A stretch of DNA of 64,000 nucleotides from the NCBI RefSeq assembly GCF_016858305.2, contig NZ_CP074436.1, forward strand, positions 2,252,001 to 2,316,000, written 5' to 3'. Numbering within the stretch: the first letter of the stretch is position 1; each line of letters opens with the position of its first letter. Made by a program: the position numbers and the translations under genes. The DNA is from Polaribacter sp. Q13 (GTDB lineage Bacteria > Bacteroidota > Bacteroidia > Flavobacteriales > Flavobacteriaceae). A model generated the notes under the pieces. The model saw only the letters and a list, made by a program, of their open reading frames with translations, was not told the origin of the DNA and did not search any database. Positions 52,343-61,746 of the stretch are shown here, one piece after another.

Positions 52343-53491
52343 ATGAAAAAATTAATTTTAGGGGCTTTATTTATAGGTTCTATTTTTCAATTAAGTGCAC
52401 AAGAATTCAACAAATGGTCTATAGATCTTGGAGCTGGTGTACAGACAATTGTATTCCCAGGAGCTTCTGGATATGGAACACATAACCCAGATTTCTGGCA
52501 AGCGAACATAGGTGCGAGATACATGATTAATGAAAAGTTTGGTTTACGTTTAGATTTTGGTTACAACAACATTAGTGAAGATGACGGTAGTACACCTTTT
52601 AAATCTAACTACTATAGAGGTACATTAGAAGGAGTTATTAATGCTGGTAACCTTTTAAACTTTAAAAGCTGGACAAACAGTTTTAATGTTTTAGTACATG
52701 GTGGTGCAGGTATATCTAGATTATACGCTAATGAGCCAATAGATAGAAATGTAGATAAAATGTTACATGTAATGGCAGGTATTACACCACAATATAAATT
52801 GTCTAATAGAGTTTCTTTATTTTTAGACGTATCTGGTATCAGTAATTTTTACCAAAGCTATACTTTTGATGGTGCAGCTACTACTTCTAGAAATGGTATC
52901 AGTGGAGGACTTGTAAACTATTCTGTAGGTGTTAACATTGCTTTAGGTAATAAAGAGCAACATGCAGACTGGTATTACGCAGAAGTACCTGAAGTTGTAT
53001 CAGCAGAAGATTTTGCTACTTTAGACAAACGTTTAAAAGGAGCTGAAAAAGAAATTACTGAATTAAAAGCTAAAGGATTAAATAAAAATAAATTAGTTAC
53101 TGAATTAGACAACAGATATGCAAAAGCAGGTACTACAGGTAACATCGATTTTGCTAAGCAATTAATTGACAATGGTTATGTAAATGTTTATTTTGATGTT
53201 GACAGAGCTAACGTTCAAACTGGATCTACTAGTGCAATTAACTTCTTAAAACAATACTTACAGAACAATTCTTCTGCAAAAGCTGAATTAATTGGTTATG
53301 CTGATGAAACTGGACCAGAAGGGTACAACAAATTTTTATCTGAAAAAAGAGCTAAAACTGTATACAATATTTTAATTGATGCAGGTGTAAGCGCTAACAA
53401 ATTATCTTACAAAGGTGTAGGTGAAGATACTACTGCAACTTCTAGTGCTAGACAATTAGCAAGAAGAGTAGCTATTAGAGTTCAAAAATAA
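52343..53491 (+). CDS. OmpA-family outer membrane protein
   Basis: 382 residues. Signal peptide MKKLILGALFIGSIFQLSAQ, an N-terminal eight-stranded-type barrel (about 21-215: WSIDLGAGVQTIVFPG, FGLRLDFGYNNIS, GLVNYSVGVNIALG), a short coiled-coil linker (about 225-265, LDKRLKGAEKEITELK), and a C-terminal OmpA domain (about 272-382: VYFDVDRANVQTGS, ELIGYADETGPEGYNKFLSEKRAKTVYNIL, RRVAIRV) that binds peptidoglycan. Strong promoter and terminator suggest it is an abundant envelope protein. Confidence 0.94.
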   Translation: MKKLILGALFIGSIFQLSAQEFNKWSIDLGAGVQTIVFPGASGYGTHNPDFWQANIGARYMINEKFGLRLDFGYNNISEDDGSTPFKSNYYRGTLEGVINAGNLLNFKSWTNSFNVLVHGGAGISRLYANEPIDRNVDKMLHVMAGITPQYKLSNRVSLFLDVSGISNFYQSYTFDGAATTSRNGISGGLVNYSVGVNIALGNKEQHADWYYAEVPEVVSAEDFATLDKRLKGAEKEITELKAKGLNKNKLVTELDNRYAKAGTTGNIDFAKQLIDNGYVNVYFDVDRANVQTGSTSAINFLKQYLQNNSSAKAELIGYADETGPEGYNKFLSEKRAKTVYNILIDAGVSANKLSYKGVGEDTTATSSARQLARRVAIRVQK

Positions 53492-53523
53492 TAAGAGTTC
53501 GTTATTCTTTATTATAATAATAG

Positions 53524-53566
53524 AACAACCATCAACAATTTAATTGTTGATGGTTGTTTTTTTTAT
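53524..53566 (+). terminator. Strong terminator of the OmpA-family gene
   Basis: A 17-bp perfect stem (53524-53540 with 53542-53558) ending in GGTTG followed by TTTTTTTT, 32 bp after the stop. Confidence 0.93.
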
Positions 53567-53848
53567 ATACAAAAGTTAGTACTTCCTTTATTTTTTTTAT
53601 CAAATTAATACAGAAACAAAACTTAGGATGCTAAACAACTCTTATACAAATGAATTTTATAATAGTTGAGAATCAATTTGAATTACTTTTTCTGAATATG
53701 AAATAGAAAATCTAATCATAGCCATAATTATGGTTCTATCTTATATTAAACCATCTGTTAGTGATAGAACAGAAACGAATTTAATTTATTATTTTGATAT
53801 TTATTTGAAGAACTTAAGAGTCGTAATAAGAAGAAACTCTAAAATATA

Positions 53849-53888
53849 AGCATAAAAAAACCTCGAAATTTCGAGGTTTTTTTATGCT
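53849..53888. terminator. Orphan 40-bp perfect palindrome
   Basis: Twenty bases (AGCATAAAAAAACCTCGAAA) followed directly by their exact complement, with seven A before and seven T after the CCTCGAAA core. It has terminator form in both directions but lies about 360 bp after the OmpA-family gene, which already has its own terminator. No gene was recognised in 53567-53848. Confidence 0.7.
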
Positions 53889-53926
53889 TTTTAATCAGCC
53901 TTAAACTAAACTTTAATGCGATTTAT

Positions 53927-54023
53927 TAGCCAACTAGCGCGTTAGCGATTGTAGCATTTGTTTGAGCTCTTTTTTCTTTTTCAGAAAAAAAGCGAGTGCG
54001 GAAAGCGCGACCTGTAAGGGAAC
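53927..54023 (+). repeat. Family 1 repeat, variant copy
   Basis: TAGCCAACTAGCGCGTTAGCGATTG..., then the arms TTTGAGCTCTTTTTT and AAAAAAAGCGAGTG, and the ending CGGAAAGCGCGACC. Related to 33206-33290. A TCGAG hairpin (TCTCGATAC...TCACTCGAAATGATC, about 54032-54072) follows directly. Confidence 0.65.
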
Positions 54024-54084
54024 TCCCAACTTCTCGATACAATTTTCTTTCAGAAAATCACTCGAAATGATCTATGTTAAAAAC

Positions 54085-54681
54085 CTACTCTTTTTCTGCC
54101 ATTTTTTTAACGTAATCTGTAATAATTACAATTTGCGTTGGACCAACTTTACCTTCAATATATTTTGCGTTTTCATGATCTAAAGAAATTCTACGCACCG
54201 CAGTTCCTTGTTTAGCAACCATACTAGATCCTTTTACTTTTAAATCTTTAATTAAAACTACAGAGTCTCCTGCTTCTAAAATAGCGCCGTTTGCATCTCT
54301 GTGAATAATTTTTTCGCTATCATCTAAATGATCTCCAGATTCTTTAGCAAAACGTAAATCGTCATCTTCTAAATACATCATGTCTAACAAATCTTGCGGC
54401 CATCCTTCTGCTCTTAAACGAGACAACATTCTCCAAGCAACTACTTTTACACCTCTATATTCACTCCACATAGAGTCATTTAAACAACGCCAGTGATTTG
54501 CATCTGTTTCTTCCGGATTATCTATTTGAGTAATACAAGTTTCACAAGCAAGAATGCTTCCATCTACTCCACCACCACCAGTTATGGTTGGTTTTACATC
54601 ATAAATTGATAAATTATCTTTTGATGCACATAATTCGCATTGATTTCCACTTCTGTTTTCTAAATCTTGTTGTAAACTCAT
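54085..54681 (-). CDS. PhnA-domain protein (YjdM-like) with N-terminal zinc ribbon
   Basis: 198 residues. N-terminal zinc ribbon (C15, C18, then CETC near 46-49), a middle helical region, and a C-terminal PhnA domain (about 128-195: RDANGAILEAGDSVVLIKDLKVKGSSMVAKQGTAVRRISL). Despite the name, PhnA is not needed for phosphonate use, and the cellular role is unknown. The start MSLQQDLENRSGNQCELC is typical. Stand-alone gene flanked by repeats. Confidence 0.9.
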   Translation of the reverse strand: MSLQQDLENRSGNQCELCASKDNLSIYDVKPTITGGGGVDGSILACETCITQIDNPEETDANHWRCLNDSMWSEYRGVKVVAWRMLSRLRAEGWPQDLLDMMYLEDDDLRFAKESGDHLDDSEKIIHRDANGAILEAGDSVVLIKDLKVKGSSMVAKQGTAVRRISLDHENAKYIEGKVGPTQIVIITDYVKKMAEKE

Positions 54682-54782
54682 AATTTTTTATTTAATTATG
54701 CAAAAGTACATTTTTATATGAAAGATGCTAATTATTACCTAAAGAAGTGTGCATTAAATTAAGAATTTGACAAAATTTTAAC

Positions 54783-54920
54783 TAGAAGCTATTTCCTGCT
54801 TTCACTACTCGCTTTTTTTATTCCTAAAAAGGAAATAAAAAAGAGCTCAAACAAACCGCTCAAATGCGGAGCATTCAACGATTCCAGAAAAGATAAAAGC
54901 AGAGTTAATCAGGGCTAAAC
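54783..54920 (-). repeat. Family 1 repeat, complete reverse copy
   Basis: Read on the minus strand it begins TTAGCCCTGATTAACTC, carries TTTGAGCTCTTTTTT and AAAAAAAGCGAGTAGTG, and ends AAAGCAGGAAATAGCTTCT. Ends and arms match 12298-12452 in the opposite orientation. The loops differ completely. Confidence 0.75.
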
Positions 54921-54941
54921 TTGTTTGCTAGCTTTTTGTTA

Positions 54942-55040
54942 TTTCGAAATGAGCTTTTTTAGTGATTGAGAAATCTCATTTCATACAGATGCATAACCGC
55001 TAAATATAAAATGAGATTGCTTCGTAAACTCGCAATGACA
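54942..55040. repeat. ATGAGATT-type repeat element
   Basis: TTATTTCGAAATGAGCTTTTTTAGTGATTGAGAAATCTCATTTC... followed by ATGAGATTGCTTCGTAAACTCGCAATGACA. The left half recurs at 6930-6968. The ends TTGTTATTTCG and CGCAATGACAA are approximately inverted. Confidence 0.55.
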
Positions 55041-55054
55041 ATTAGGCTTAAAAC

Positions 55055-55118
55055 CTTTGACACTTTGAATCTTTGAAACTTTGAAACTTTGTTACTTTGT
55101 TACTTTGTTACTTTTAAA
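55055..55118. repeat. Octanucleotide tandem repeat CTTTGNNA x8
   Basis: Eight units in register: CTTTGACA, CTTTGAAT, CTTTGAAA twice, CTTTGTTA three times, CTTTTAAA. It ends 3 bp before the stop of adenine deaminase (which is on the minus strand), so it lies in that transcript's 3' end. Confidence 0.85.
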
Positions 55119-55121
55119 GCC

Positions 55122-56744
55122 CTAAAAAACCTCTAAAGAAGTAAATTGAAACGAAGTTCCATCAAACAAACCTTTGTCTGACAATTTTAAAGATGGAATT
55201 ACCAACAACGCCATAAAAGATAAACTCATGTAAGGCGCTCTTAATTTGCTACCCATTTGTTTCGCCATTTCATCTAACTCTGCATACGCTTTTCCAATAA
55301 TCTCAGCTGGTTTATCAGACATTATTCCGGCAACGGGTAAAGAAACTATTTTTTCTTCAGTTGCGTTTACCGCACAAACTCCCCCTCTATTTTCTATAAT
55401 AAGGTTTACAGCTTTACAAATGGCTTCGTCCGAAACTCCAACCGCTATAATATTATGAGAATCGTGCCCAACAGAACTTGCTATTGCTCCTTCTTTAATT
55501 CCAAAGTTTTTAATAAAAGCAATTGCTGGTACATCATTTTGATAACGATTAACAACTGTCATTTTTAAAATATCAGTTTCTGTGTTTGACACTAAGTTTC
55601 CATCAACAATTAAAGCATTTGCTTCAATCTGATTGGTTACTAATTCGCCATCTAAAGCTTCAATGACTCTAATTTTTTCTGATGTAGATTCAAATCTAAA
55701 ATCGGAAGCTTTCTTTTTATCTGTATCAAAGTTATTCAATACTTCAAAAGGAACAGATTTCACAAAAGAAACTCCGTTTTTAGCAACCAATTCTCCATTA
55801 ATATACGTTTCTAAAACCTTGAATTTCTTTAAATCTTCTACTAAAATAAAATCGGCATCGTCTCCTTTTTGTAAAAACCCAACATCTAAATTATAATGTT
55901 TTATAGGATTTATACATGCCGCTTGCAATACCTTAAATACATCGATTCCTTTAGCAACAGCTCTTTCACATAATTGATTAATGTGCCCTAACAACAAATC
56001 GTCTGGATGTTTATCGTCTGAACAAAACATCATATTCTCAAAATGTTCTGGCAATAAATCTATTAACGCTTCGAAGTTTTTGGCTGCAGAACCTTCTCTA
56101 ATAATTACCTTCATGCCTTTTTGAAGTTTCTCTAAAGCTTCATCAAAAGAAAAACATTCGTGATCTGTAGAAATACCGGCTGCAATATATTTGGTAGCAT
56201 CAGCGCCTCTTAAACCTGGCGCGTGACCATCAACTGGTTTGTTGTTATTTTTTGCGTGTTGAATCTTAGCTAAAACCTCAGCGTCATCAAATAAAACTCC
56301 GGGATAATTCATCATTTCTGCTAGATATTTAATATCCGGATTTTCCATCATCAATTTAATATCTTCAGAATCGATAATTGCTCCGGCACTTTCAAAAGAA
56401 GTTGCAGGCACACAACTTGGTGCTCCAAAATTAAATTTAAACGGAACTTTCTTTCCGTTTTCTATCATAAAATCGACACCTTTTACACCTAAAACATTGG
56501 CAATTTCATGCGGGTCGGAAACAGTTGCAACTGTACCATGTTTTACAGCAATTTTAGCAAATTCAGAAGGTACTAACATAGAGCTTTCTATATGAATATG
56601 CGCATCTATAAAACCGGGTAAAATATAATTTTCTTGTTGGTGATTTACTTCTCTAATTTCTAGAATCTTTCCATTTTCAACCTCAACTTCTCCCTTAAAA
56701 ATTCGTTTATTTTGTATATCTACTATGTTTCCTTGTACAATCAT
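55122..56744 (-). CDS. ade: Adenine deaminase
   Basis: 540 residues. Amidohydrolase fold: [16 protein letters not shown] (metal ligands), [48 protein letters not shown], and a C-terminal region [12 protein letters not shown]. Distinct from adenosine deaminase; it converts adenine to hypoxanthine for purine salvage. Length is slightly short of the usual 550-600. The start [16 protein letters not shown] is normal. Stand-alone gene. Confidence 0.96.
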   Translation of the reverse strand: MIVQGNIVDIQNKRIFKGEVEVENGKILEIREVNHQQENYILPGFIDAHIHIESSMLVPSEFAKIAVKHGTVATVSDPHEIANVLGVKGVDFMIENGKKVPFKFNFGAPSCVPATSFESAGAIIDSEDIKLMMENPDIKYLAEMMNYPGVLFDDAEVLAKIQHAKNNNKPVDGHAPGLRGADATKYIAAGISTDHECFSFDEALEKLQKGMKVIIREGSAAKNFEALIDLLPEHFENMMFCSDDKHPDDLLLGHINQLCERAVAKGIDVFKVLQAACINPIKHYNLDVGFLQKGDDADFILVEDLKKFKVLETYINGELVAKNGVSFVKSVPFEVLNNFDTDKKKASDFRFESTSEKIRVIEALDGELVTNQIEANALIVDGNLVSNTETDILKMTVVNRYQNDVPAIAFIKNFGIKEGAIASSVGHDSHNIIAVGVSDEAICKAVNLIIENRGGVCAVNATEEKIVSLPVAGIMSDKPAEIIGKAYAELDEMAKQMGSKLRAPYMSLSFMALLVIPSLKLSDKGLFDGTSFQFTSLEVF

Positions 56745-56968
56745 TGCTTTCTATTTCTAAAGCAAATTTACAAAGAAAAATTACCATATCCTTTTATCAT
56801 TTGTTTATCATTCTTATTTTAATCATTGAATCTAAAATAGAACTCTTTTTTTTATTCCATGAAAAATAATAAATCTATAAATGTGTTTCTTTTTAACGAG
56901 AATCTCTTAGAAAAAGAAGACAATACTGCAACTTTTAATTTCTAGTTTTATAAAACTTAATAGAAAAC

Positions 56969-58984
56969 CTACTGAATAATAAACGCACCTTTTTGACCTG
57001 TATAATGAAAAGGAATTTTATTATTTAAACACGTCTTTTCCCAACGATTTACATCACTTTTATAATTAGAACCATCTGCAATAATTTGTGAAGGTTTTAT
57101 AATCTTTATCAATCTTGTTAAATTTATTTTTGGAGAATATTGCAACACAACAATTGGTTTACGCATTCCGGAAACCATGTAAACACCCAGACTATCTATC
57201 AATAAAATGTCTTTGTTAGAAAATTGAATAAAATTTTTAAAATTGGTTTCTTTAACCTCATCAATACCTTCTGAAACGCTATACGTTTTAATACTATTTT
57301 CATTTTTAAACCTTGTACTATCTAGATTGTGCTGTAAAAAAAGCTGCTCACCTATCCTTTCTCCTATAATTGAAAATCTACTTTTATGAAATACAATTAA
57401 CTCTTCTTTTACTTTATTAGTATTCGATTCTAATAGAAAAATAGTTTGTAGAGATACTATTGAAATTAAAAAGTAAACGAGTCTTTTAGACGACTTTTTC
57501 ATAAAGAAATACACTCCTAAAAAGAGAAATATATACCAAAATAACATGGCAATAAACGAAATAGAAATTTCTTTAAACAAAAAGGTTTCTTGATGAGAAA
57601 TCCAACTTACAAAACGATTCATCCAAGAAATAACAAACCCATAAATAGCTGCTAAAAATGGTGGTAAAATATTTAAAACCGCTGTAATAATGACTAAAAT
57701 TCCACCTATTAAAACGGCTCCTAAAAAAGGAATTATCACTAAGTTAGAGGCTAAAAATAATCCTGGAAATTGTTGAAAATAATAAATACTTAAAGGTAAA
57801 ATTCCTATTTGCGCAGCTATTGAAACGGTAAACAATTGCCATATTTTTTTGTCAATAAAAAATTTTGGTTTATAAGTTCCATACAACTTTGGTTGTACCC
57901 AAAGAATACCAAAAACAGCCAAATAACTAAGTTGAAAACCAACATCGAACAGAAACATGGGTTTTATCAATAATAAAAAAAGCATGGAAGAAATAAAGGA
58001 GAACTCAACTACATTTTTTCTTTGAAAAGATAACCCAATGGCTAAAAAAGTAAACATGGTTACAGCTCTAACCACAGATGCAGAAAGACCTGCGACAAAA
58101 GCAAATAGCCAAAGTAAAAAAATGATGACAATTGTTTTTATAAACTTTCCGTATTTAATTCTTTCTACAGGTTTAAATATAAAAAATAAAATCCATAAAA
58201 TAACCCCAACATGCAAACCAGATACTGCCAAAATATGGATGGCTCCTGCTCTTTGATAGTCTACAATCAATTCTTTAGAGATATCTTGTCGTTGCCCTAA
58301 TAACAATGCATTAATAACCGCTAATTCGTCTGGCTTAAAATGATATTTCTCTAACGCTTCTTGAATTATATTTCTAAATTTAGCTGATAATCCAAATAAA
58401 GTTGTTGTTTTAGAATTCAACTTTAAAAACTGATTTTTTGTTATAAATACCTGATGATAAACACCTTGTTTGGCTAAATAAGATTTGTAATTAAACTGAT
58501 GCGGATTTAAAGGCGGAATTAACTCTTTTAAAACAGGTTTCAATAGCAACTGATCATCAACATGTAAAGAACTTATAAAACTATCTTTTTTAACATTTAA
58601 GAGAACGGTTCCTTTTGTTTTGCGATTATTAACATTAATAAGATTAGCTTCATATTTCTGATAATAATTACCAGGTTTTAATATTTTATGAATCTGTAAA
58701 ATTACCGTAGCATTTTCTTCTATATGATGTTTGTAAAAAGAATCGTAATTTCTATCATCATTAATATAAACAACAGCAACTCCAATAAAAAAGAATAATA
58801 TAAAAGAGACACAAGTTCTTAGTATTTTATGCTTTATCAGAAAAAAAAGCAGGATTAAAACACCTAAAAACAAGAATATTTTTAGAAAACTGAAAACCCA
58901 AAAATGCGTAAAAAATTGGAAACAAATTCCAAGAATTACAAGCACAACAAAGTGCAAGGGTATGTAATTGTACAACCTTTTCAT
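56969..58984 (-). CDS. ComEC/Rec2-family DNA-uptake channel protein
   Basis: 671 residues. N-terminal helices, an OB-like soluble domain (about 85-200), and the Competence membrane domain with HILAVSGLHVGVILW (near 250), GLSASVVRAVTMF and FDVGFQLSYLAVFGI. The C-terminal beta-lactamase-like part is short and lacks the metal-binding HxHxDH motif found in full ComEC, as in many Bacteroidota. It would pass single-stranded DNA over the inner membrane. It is the last gene of the surE-lpxB-NlpC/P60 group. Confidence 0.9.
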   Translation of the reverse strand: MKRLYNYIPLHFVVLVILGICFQFFTHFWVFSFLKIFLFLGVLILLFFLIKHKILRTCVSFILFFFIGVAVVYINDDRNYDSFYKHHIEENATVILQIHKILKPGNYYQKYEANLINVNNRKTKGTVLLNVKKDSFISSLHVDDQLLLKPVLKELIPPLNPHQFNYKSYLAKQGVYHQVFITKNQFLKLNSKTTTLFGLSAKFRNIIQEALEKYHFKPDELAVINALLLGQRQDISKELIVDYQRAGAIHILAVSGLHVGVILWILFFIFKPVERIKYGKFIKTIVIIFLLWLFAFVAGLSASVVRAVTMFTFLAIGLSFQRKNVVEFSFISSMLFLLLIKPMFLFDVGFQLSYLAVFGILWVQPKLYGTYKPKFFIDKKIWQLFTVSIAAQIGILPLSIYYFQQFPGLFLASNLVIIPFLGAVLIGGILVIITAVLNILPPFLAAIYGFVISWMNRFVSWISHQETFLFKEISISFIAMLFWYIFLFLGVYFFMKKSSKRLVYFLISIVSLQTIFLLESNTNKVKEELIVFHKSRFSIIGERIGEQLFLQHNLDSTRFKNENSIKTYSVSEGIDEVKETNFKNFIQFSNKDILLIDSLGVYMVSGMRKPIVVLQYSPKINLTRLIKIIKPSQIIADGSNYKSDVNRWEKTCLNNKIPFHYTGQKGAFIIQ

Positions 58985-59022
58985 AGCAAGTTAAAGTTAC
59001 TAAAAAAAACGTTAACTACTAA

Positions 59023-59505
59023 TTATAAGATTGTTGTTGCTTTTACGAAGGCATTTTTCCAGTATTTTTCTGACAATGCAGAAACAATTACTCCTCTAGA
59101 AGTAGTGGCATGCACAAACTTAATTTGTCTTTTTATATGAGAAACCACCAAACCAACATGATTGATATCTCCTCGTCTATTTTTTTTTGTTTTAAAGAAT
59201 AATAAATCCCCTTTTTTAACTTTACTAAGAGCAATTTTCTGTCCTCTTTTCGCCATATCTCTAGAAATTCTAGGCAATTGTACGTTTTCGCTATCAAAAG
59301 CAACATACACTATTCCAGAGCAATCCATTCCTCTGTTAGTAATTCCTCCAAATTTATATCGAACACCTTTATACTCTAATGCATTAGCTACTATTCTATC
59401 TACTTTAGTTGTTGGTTTAGGTGTTTTTTTTACAACACTTTTAGTGGATGAGCAAGAACTCATTATCAATGAAAAAACCACCATTAAAAACATTACTTTT
59501 TTCAA
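59023..59505 (-). CDS. NlpC/P60 (C40) peptidase lipoprotein
   Basis: 160 residues. Lipobox MSSC (Cys18), then a basic linker (KSVVKKTPKPTTKVDR) and the NlpC/P60 domain about 36-160: GVRYKFGGITNRGMDCSGIVYVAF with the catalytic Cys, GDLLFFKTK, and GDINHVGLVV with the catalytic His. It should cut peptidoglycan stem peptides in the periplasm. It lies 1 bp after lpxB and 38 bp before comEC. Confidence 0.95.
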   Translation of the reverse strand: MKKVMFLMVVFSLIMSSCSSTKSVVKKTPKPTTKVDRIVANALEYKGVRYKFGGITNRGMDCSGIVYVAFDSENVQLPRISRDMAKRGQKIALSKVKKGDLLFFKTKKNRRGDINHVGLVVSHIKRQIKFVHATTSRGVIVSALSEKYWKNAFVKATTIL

Positions 59506-59506
59506 A

Positions 59507-60622
59507 CTAACTCTTTTTAAAATCGTTTACAATAGCTTTAGCTACTTTTTCTGAAGCTCCTTTTCCTCCCAATTTCTTTTCTAATTCAAAATACTCTAAA
59601 AACAATTTTTCTCGATATTCATCATCTAAAATCTTTGTCAATTCTATTTTTAAATTCTTCTTATTAAAATCATTCTGAATCAACTCTTTTACCACTTCTC
59701 TATCCATGATTAAATTCACCAAAGAAATAAATTTTAAGGTGATGATTCTTTTGGCTATCTGATAAGAAATATTTCCACCTTTGTAACAAACCACTTGCGG
59801 CACTTTAAATAAGGCGGTTTCTAAAGTTGCTGTACCAGACCCAACAATTGCAACATAAGAAACACTTAACAAATCATAGGTTTTATTACTGATAAAAGCC
59901 ACCTTTCTGTTACCTATAATATTTTGATAGAAACTTAAATCTTGACTTGGCGCACCTGCAATTACAAACTGATACTTAGAAAAATCATCTATTAAAGACA
60001 ACATTACAGACAACATTTTGGTGATTTCTTGCTTTCTACTACCCGGTAATAGTGCTATAATTGGTTTATCCGTTAAGTTGTACTCTTTTCTAAAATCAAT
60101 TTCACTTACTTGTTTTCTACCTGCAATTCCATCAATTAAAGGGTGCCCAACAAACTCAACATTATAATCGTATTTTTTATAAAACTCCTTTTCAAAAGGA
60201 AGAATTACAAACATTTTATCGATATCTCTTTTAATGTCTTTTACCCTGCTTGCTCTACTTGCCCACACTTGTGGAGAAATATAATAATTAGTTTTAAAAC
60301 CTTGCTCTTTTGCCCATTTTGCAACGCGTAAATTAAAGCCAGAATTATCAATCAAAATAAGGACATCTGGATTAAATTGAGCAATGTCTTTTTTACAAAA
60401 CTTAATAAATCCTAGTACTTTAGAAAGGTTCATAATCACCTCAAAGAAGCCCATAAAAGCGCGCTCTTTATAATGGCTTACCAATGTTCCGCCAACATTT
60501 TGCATTAAATCTCCACCCCAAAACCGAATGTCTGCATTTGCATCTTCTTTATACAATGCTTTCATTAGGTTAGAACCATGTAAGTCGCCCGAAGCTTCAC
60601 CAGCAATAATGTAATATTTCAT
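59507..60622 (-). CDS. lpxB: Lipid-A-disaccharide synthase
   Basis: 371 residues. GT19 family: YIIAGEASGDLHGSNLMKAL, GFFEVIMNLSKVLGF, DNSGFNLRVAKWAK, YYISPQVWASR, FVGHPLID, LLPGSRKQEI, VGSGTATLETALFKVPQVVCYKGG. It condenses UDP-diacyl-glucosamine with lipid X in lipid A assembly at the inner leaflet. The gene sits in the conserved surE-lpxB block. The GC-rich hairpin at 60634 lies just upstream. Confidence 0.96.
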   Translation of the reverse strand: MKYYIIAGEASGDLHGSNLMKALYKEDANADIRFWGGDLMQNVGGTLVSHYKERAFMGFFEVIMNLSKVLGFIKFCKKDIAQFNPDVLILIDNSGFNLRVAKWAKEQGFKTNYYISPQVWASRASRVKDIKRDIDKMFVILPFEKEFYKKYDYNVEFVGHPLIDGIAGRKQVSEIDFRKEYNLTDKPIIALLPGSRKQEITKMLSVMLSLIDDFSKYQFVIAGAPSQDLSFYQNIIGNRKVAFISNKTYDLLSVSYVAIVGSGTATLETALFKVPQVVCYKGGNISYQIAKRIITLKFISLVNLIMDREVVKELIQNDFNKKNLKIELTKILDDEYREKLFLEYFELEKKLGGKGASEKVAKAIVNDFKKS

Positions 60623-60633
60623 AGTATTAAATT

Positions 60634-60690
60634 GTCAGGTCGAGCGCAGTCGAGACCTTAATAAAACCTCTCGACTGCGCTCGAGGAGCC
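60634..60690. repeat. TCGAGCGCAGTCGAGA hairpin (REP-like)
   Basis: The inverted arms TCGAGCGCAGTCGAGA (60640-60655) and TCTCGACTGCGCTCGA (60669-60684) are exact complements. They lie between a small gene and lpxB in the same operon, so the hairpin could affect mRNA stability or lower lpxB expression relative to surE. Confidence 0.75.
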
Positions 60691-60700
60691 ATTATCTCTA

Positions 60701-60988
60701 TTAGAAAAATTTTAAAACCAAAGTAGTTAATGCAATTAAAATAGTTGCTAACAAAACTCCTTTTGCTTTGTTATCTTGTTTCTTTTTGATAAAAATAAAG
60801 AAGACAAATAAATTAGGAATTGCTGCCAAAGACAACACTTTTCCGTATAATTCTCCTTCTTTAATTAAATCGATAGTTTCATAAAATCCGAATTTTGAAA
60901 TATATTCTAAATATAAGAATATGCCTCCAAAAGTGGCAAATAACGAAACCAAGACTCCTATTAAAATATGTTTTTTTACAGTTCCCAA
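60701..60988 (-). CDS. Small membrane protein between surE and lpxB
   Basis: 95 residues with three membrane segments (about 8-27, 50-66 and 76-94). The ATG overlaps the end of surE by 13 bp, so translation is coupled. The position between surE and lpxB is found in other flavobacteria as far as I remember, but no function is known. Confidence 0.75.
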   Translation of the reverse strand: MGTVKKHILIGVLVSLFATFGGIFLYLEYISKFGFYETIDLIKEGELYGKVLSLAAIPNLFVFFIFIKKKQDNKAKGVLLATILIALTTLVLKFF

Positions 60989-61746
60989 GCGTTTAATTTT
61001 TGAATCATGTGATGTGCCGTCATATCAAACTGAACAGGCACAACAGAAACATACCCATTTTCTAAGGCATAAAGATCTGTATCTTGGCCTTTATCTTTAT
61101 TTACAAACTCACCAGAAAGCCAGTAATATTCTTTACCCATTGGATTTTTTCGTTTATCAAAAATCTCTTTCCAATACCCATTTGCTTGTCTACAAATTTT
61201 AACACCTTTTATTTCTTCTTTTTTTAATTTTGGAATATTTACGTTTAACACAATACCTTCTGGTATACCGTTTAACAAAGCATTTAATGTAATATTTTTT
61301 ATATATTCTTCCGCTGGTTTAAAATCGGCATGCCATTTAAAATCTAATAAAGAAAAACCAATTGCTGGTATTCCTTCTATTCCTGCTTCTATTGCAGCAC
61401 TCATAGTACCAGAGTAAATAACACTAATGGACGCATTAGAACCATGGTTAATACCAGAAACACATAAATCTGGTTTTCTATTTAAAATTTCATTCACCGC
61501 CATTTTTACACAATCTGCAGGCGTACCAGAACAAGTATATTCTAATTGCGGGCCCTCATCAACCGTAATTGCATTGCAGGTTAAAACATTATCTACCGTA
61601 ATTGCGTGTCCCATTCCACTTTGTGGACTATCAGGTGCAACTACAACAACTTCACCAATTTTATTCATTATTCCAATTAAAGCTCTTAAACCAGGAGCTG
61701 TAATTCCATCATCATTTGTAAGTAAAATTAAAGGCTTGTCTTGCAT
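60976..61746 (-). CDS. surE: 5'/3'-nucleotidase SurE
   Basis: 256 residues. N-terminal ILLTNDDGITAPGL (metal-binding D12, D13), VVVAPDSPQSGMGHAIT, YTCSGTPADCVKMAV, and VSGINHGSNASISVIYSGTMSAA. It dephosphorylates nucleoside monophosphates and is linked to stationary-phase survival. First gene of the surE-small protein-lpxB-NlpC/P60-comEC block. The 355-bp gap 61747-62101 upstream of it and ahead of the divergent protease gene contains nothing I could identify. Confidence 0.96.
   Translation of the reverse strand: MQDKPLILLTNDDGITAPGLRALIGIMNKIGEVVVVAPDSPQSGMGHAITVDNVLTCNAITVDEGPQLEYTCSGTPADCVKMAVNEILNRKPDLCVSGINHGSNASISVIYSGTMSAAIEAGIEGIPAIGFSLLDFKWHADFKPAEEYIKNITLNALLNGIPEGIVLNVNIPKLKKEEIKGVKICRQANGYWKEIFDKRKNPMGKEYYWLSGEFVNKDKGQDTDLYALENGYVSVVPVQFDMTAHHMIQKLNAWEL

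Noticed and set aside
53649..53705. 18-codon ORF (MNFIIVENQ...) in the gap after the OmpA-family gene, considered as a glycosyltransferase relic
   Set aside because: Too short and the likeness is weak; no supporting flanking sequence.
55055..55118. Tandem units considered as a CRISPR array
   Set aside because: Units of eight bases without spacers and no cas genes nearby.
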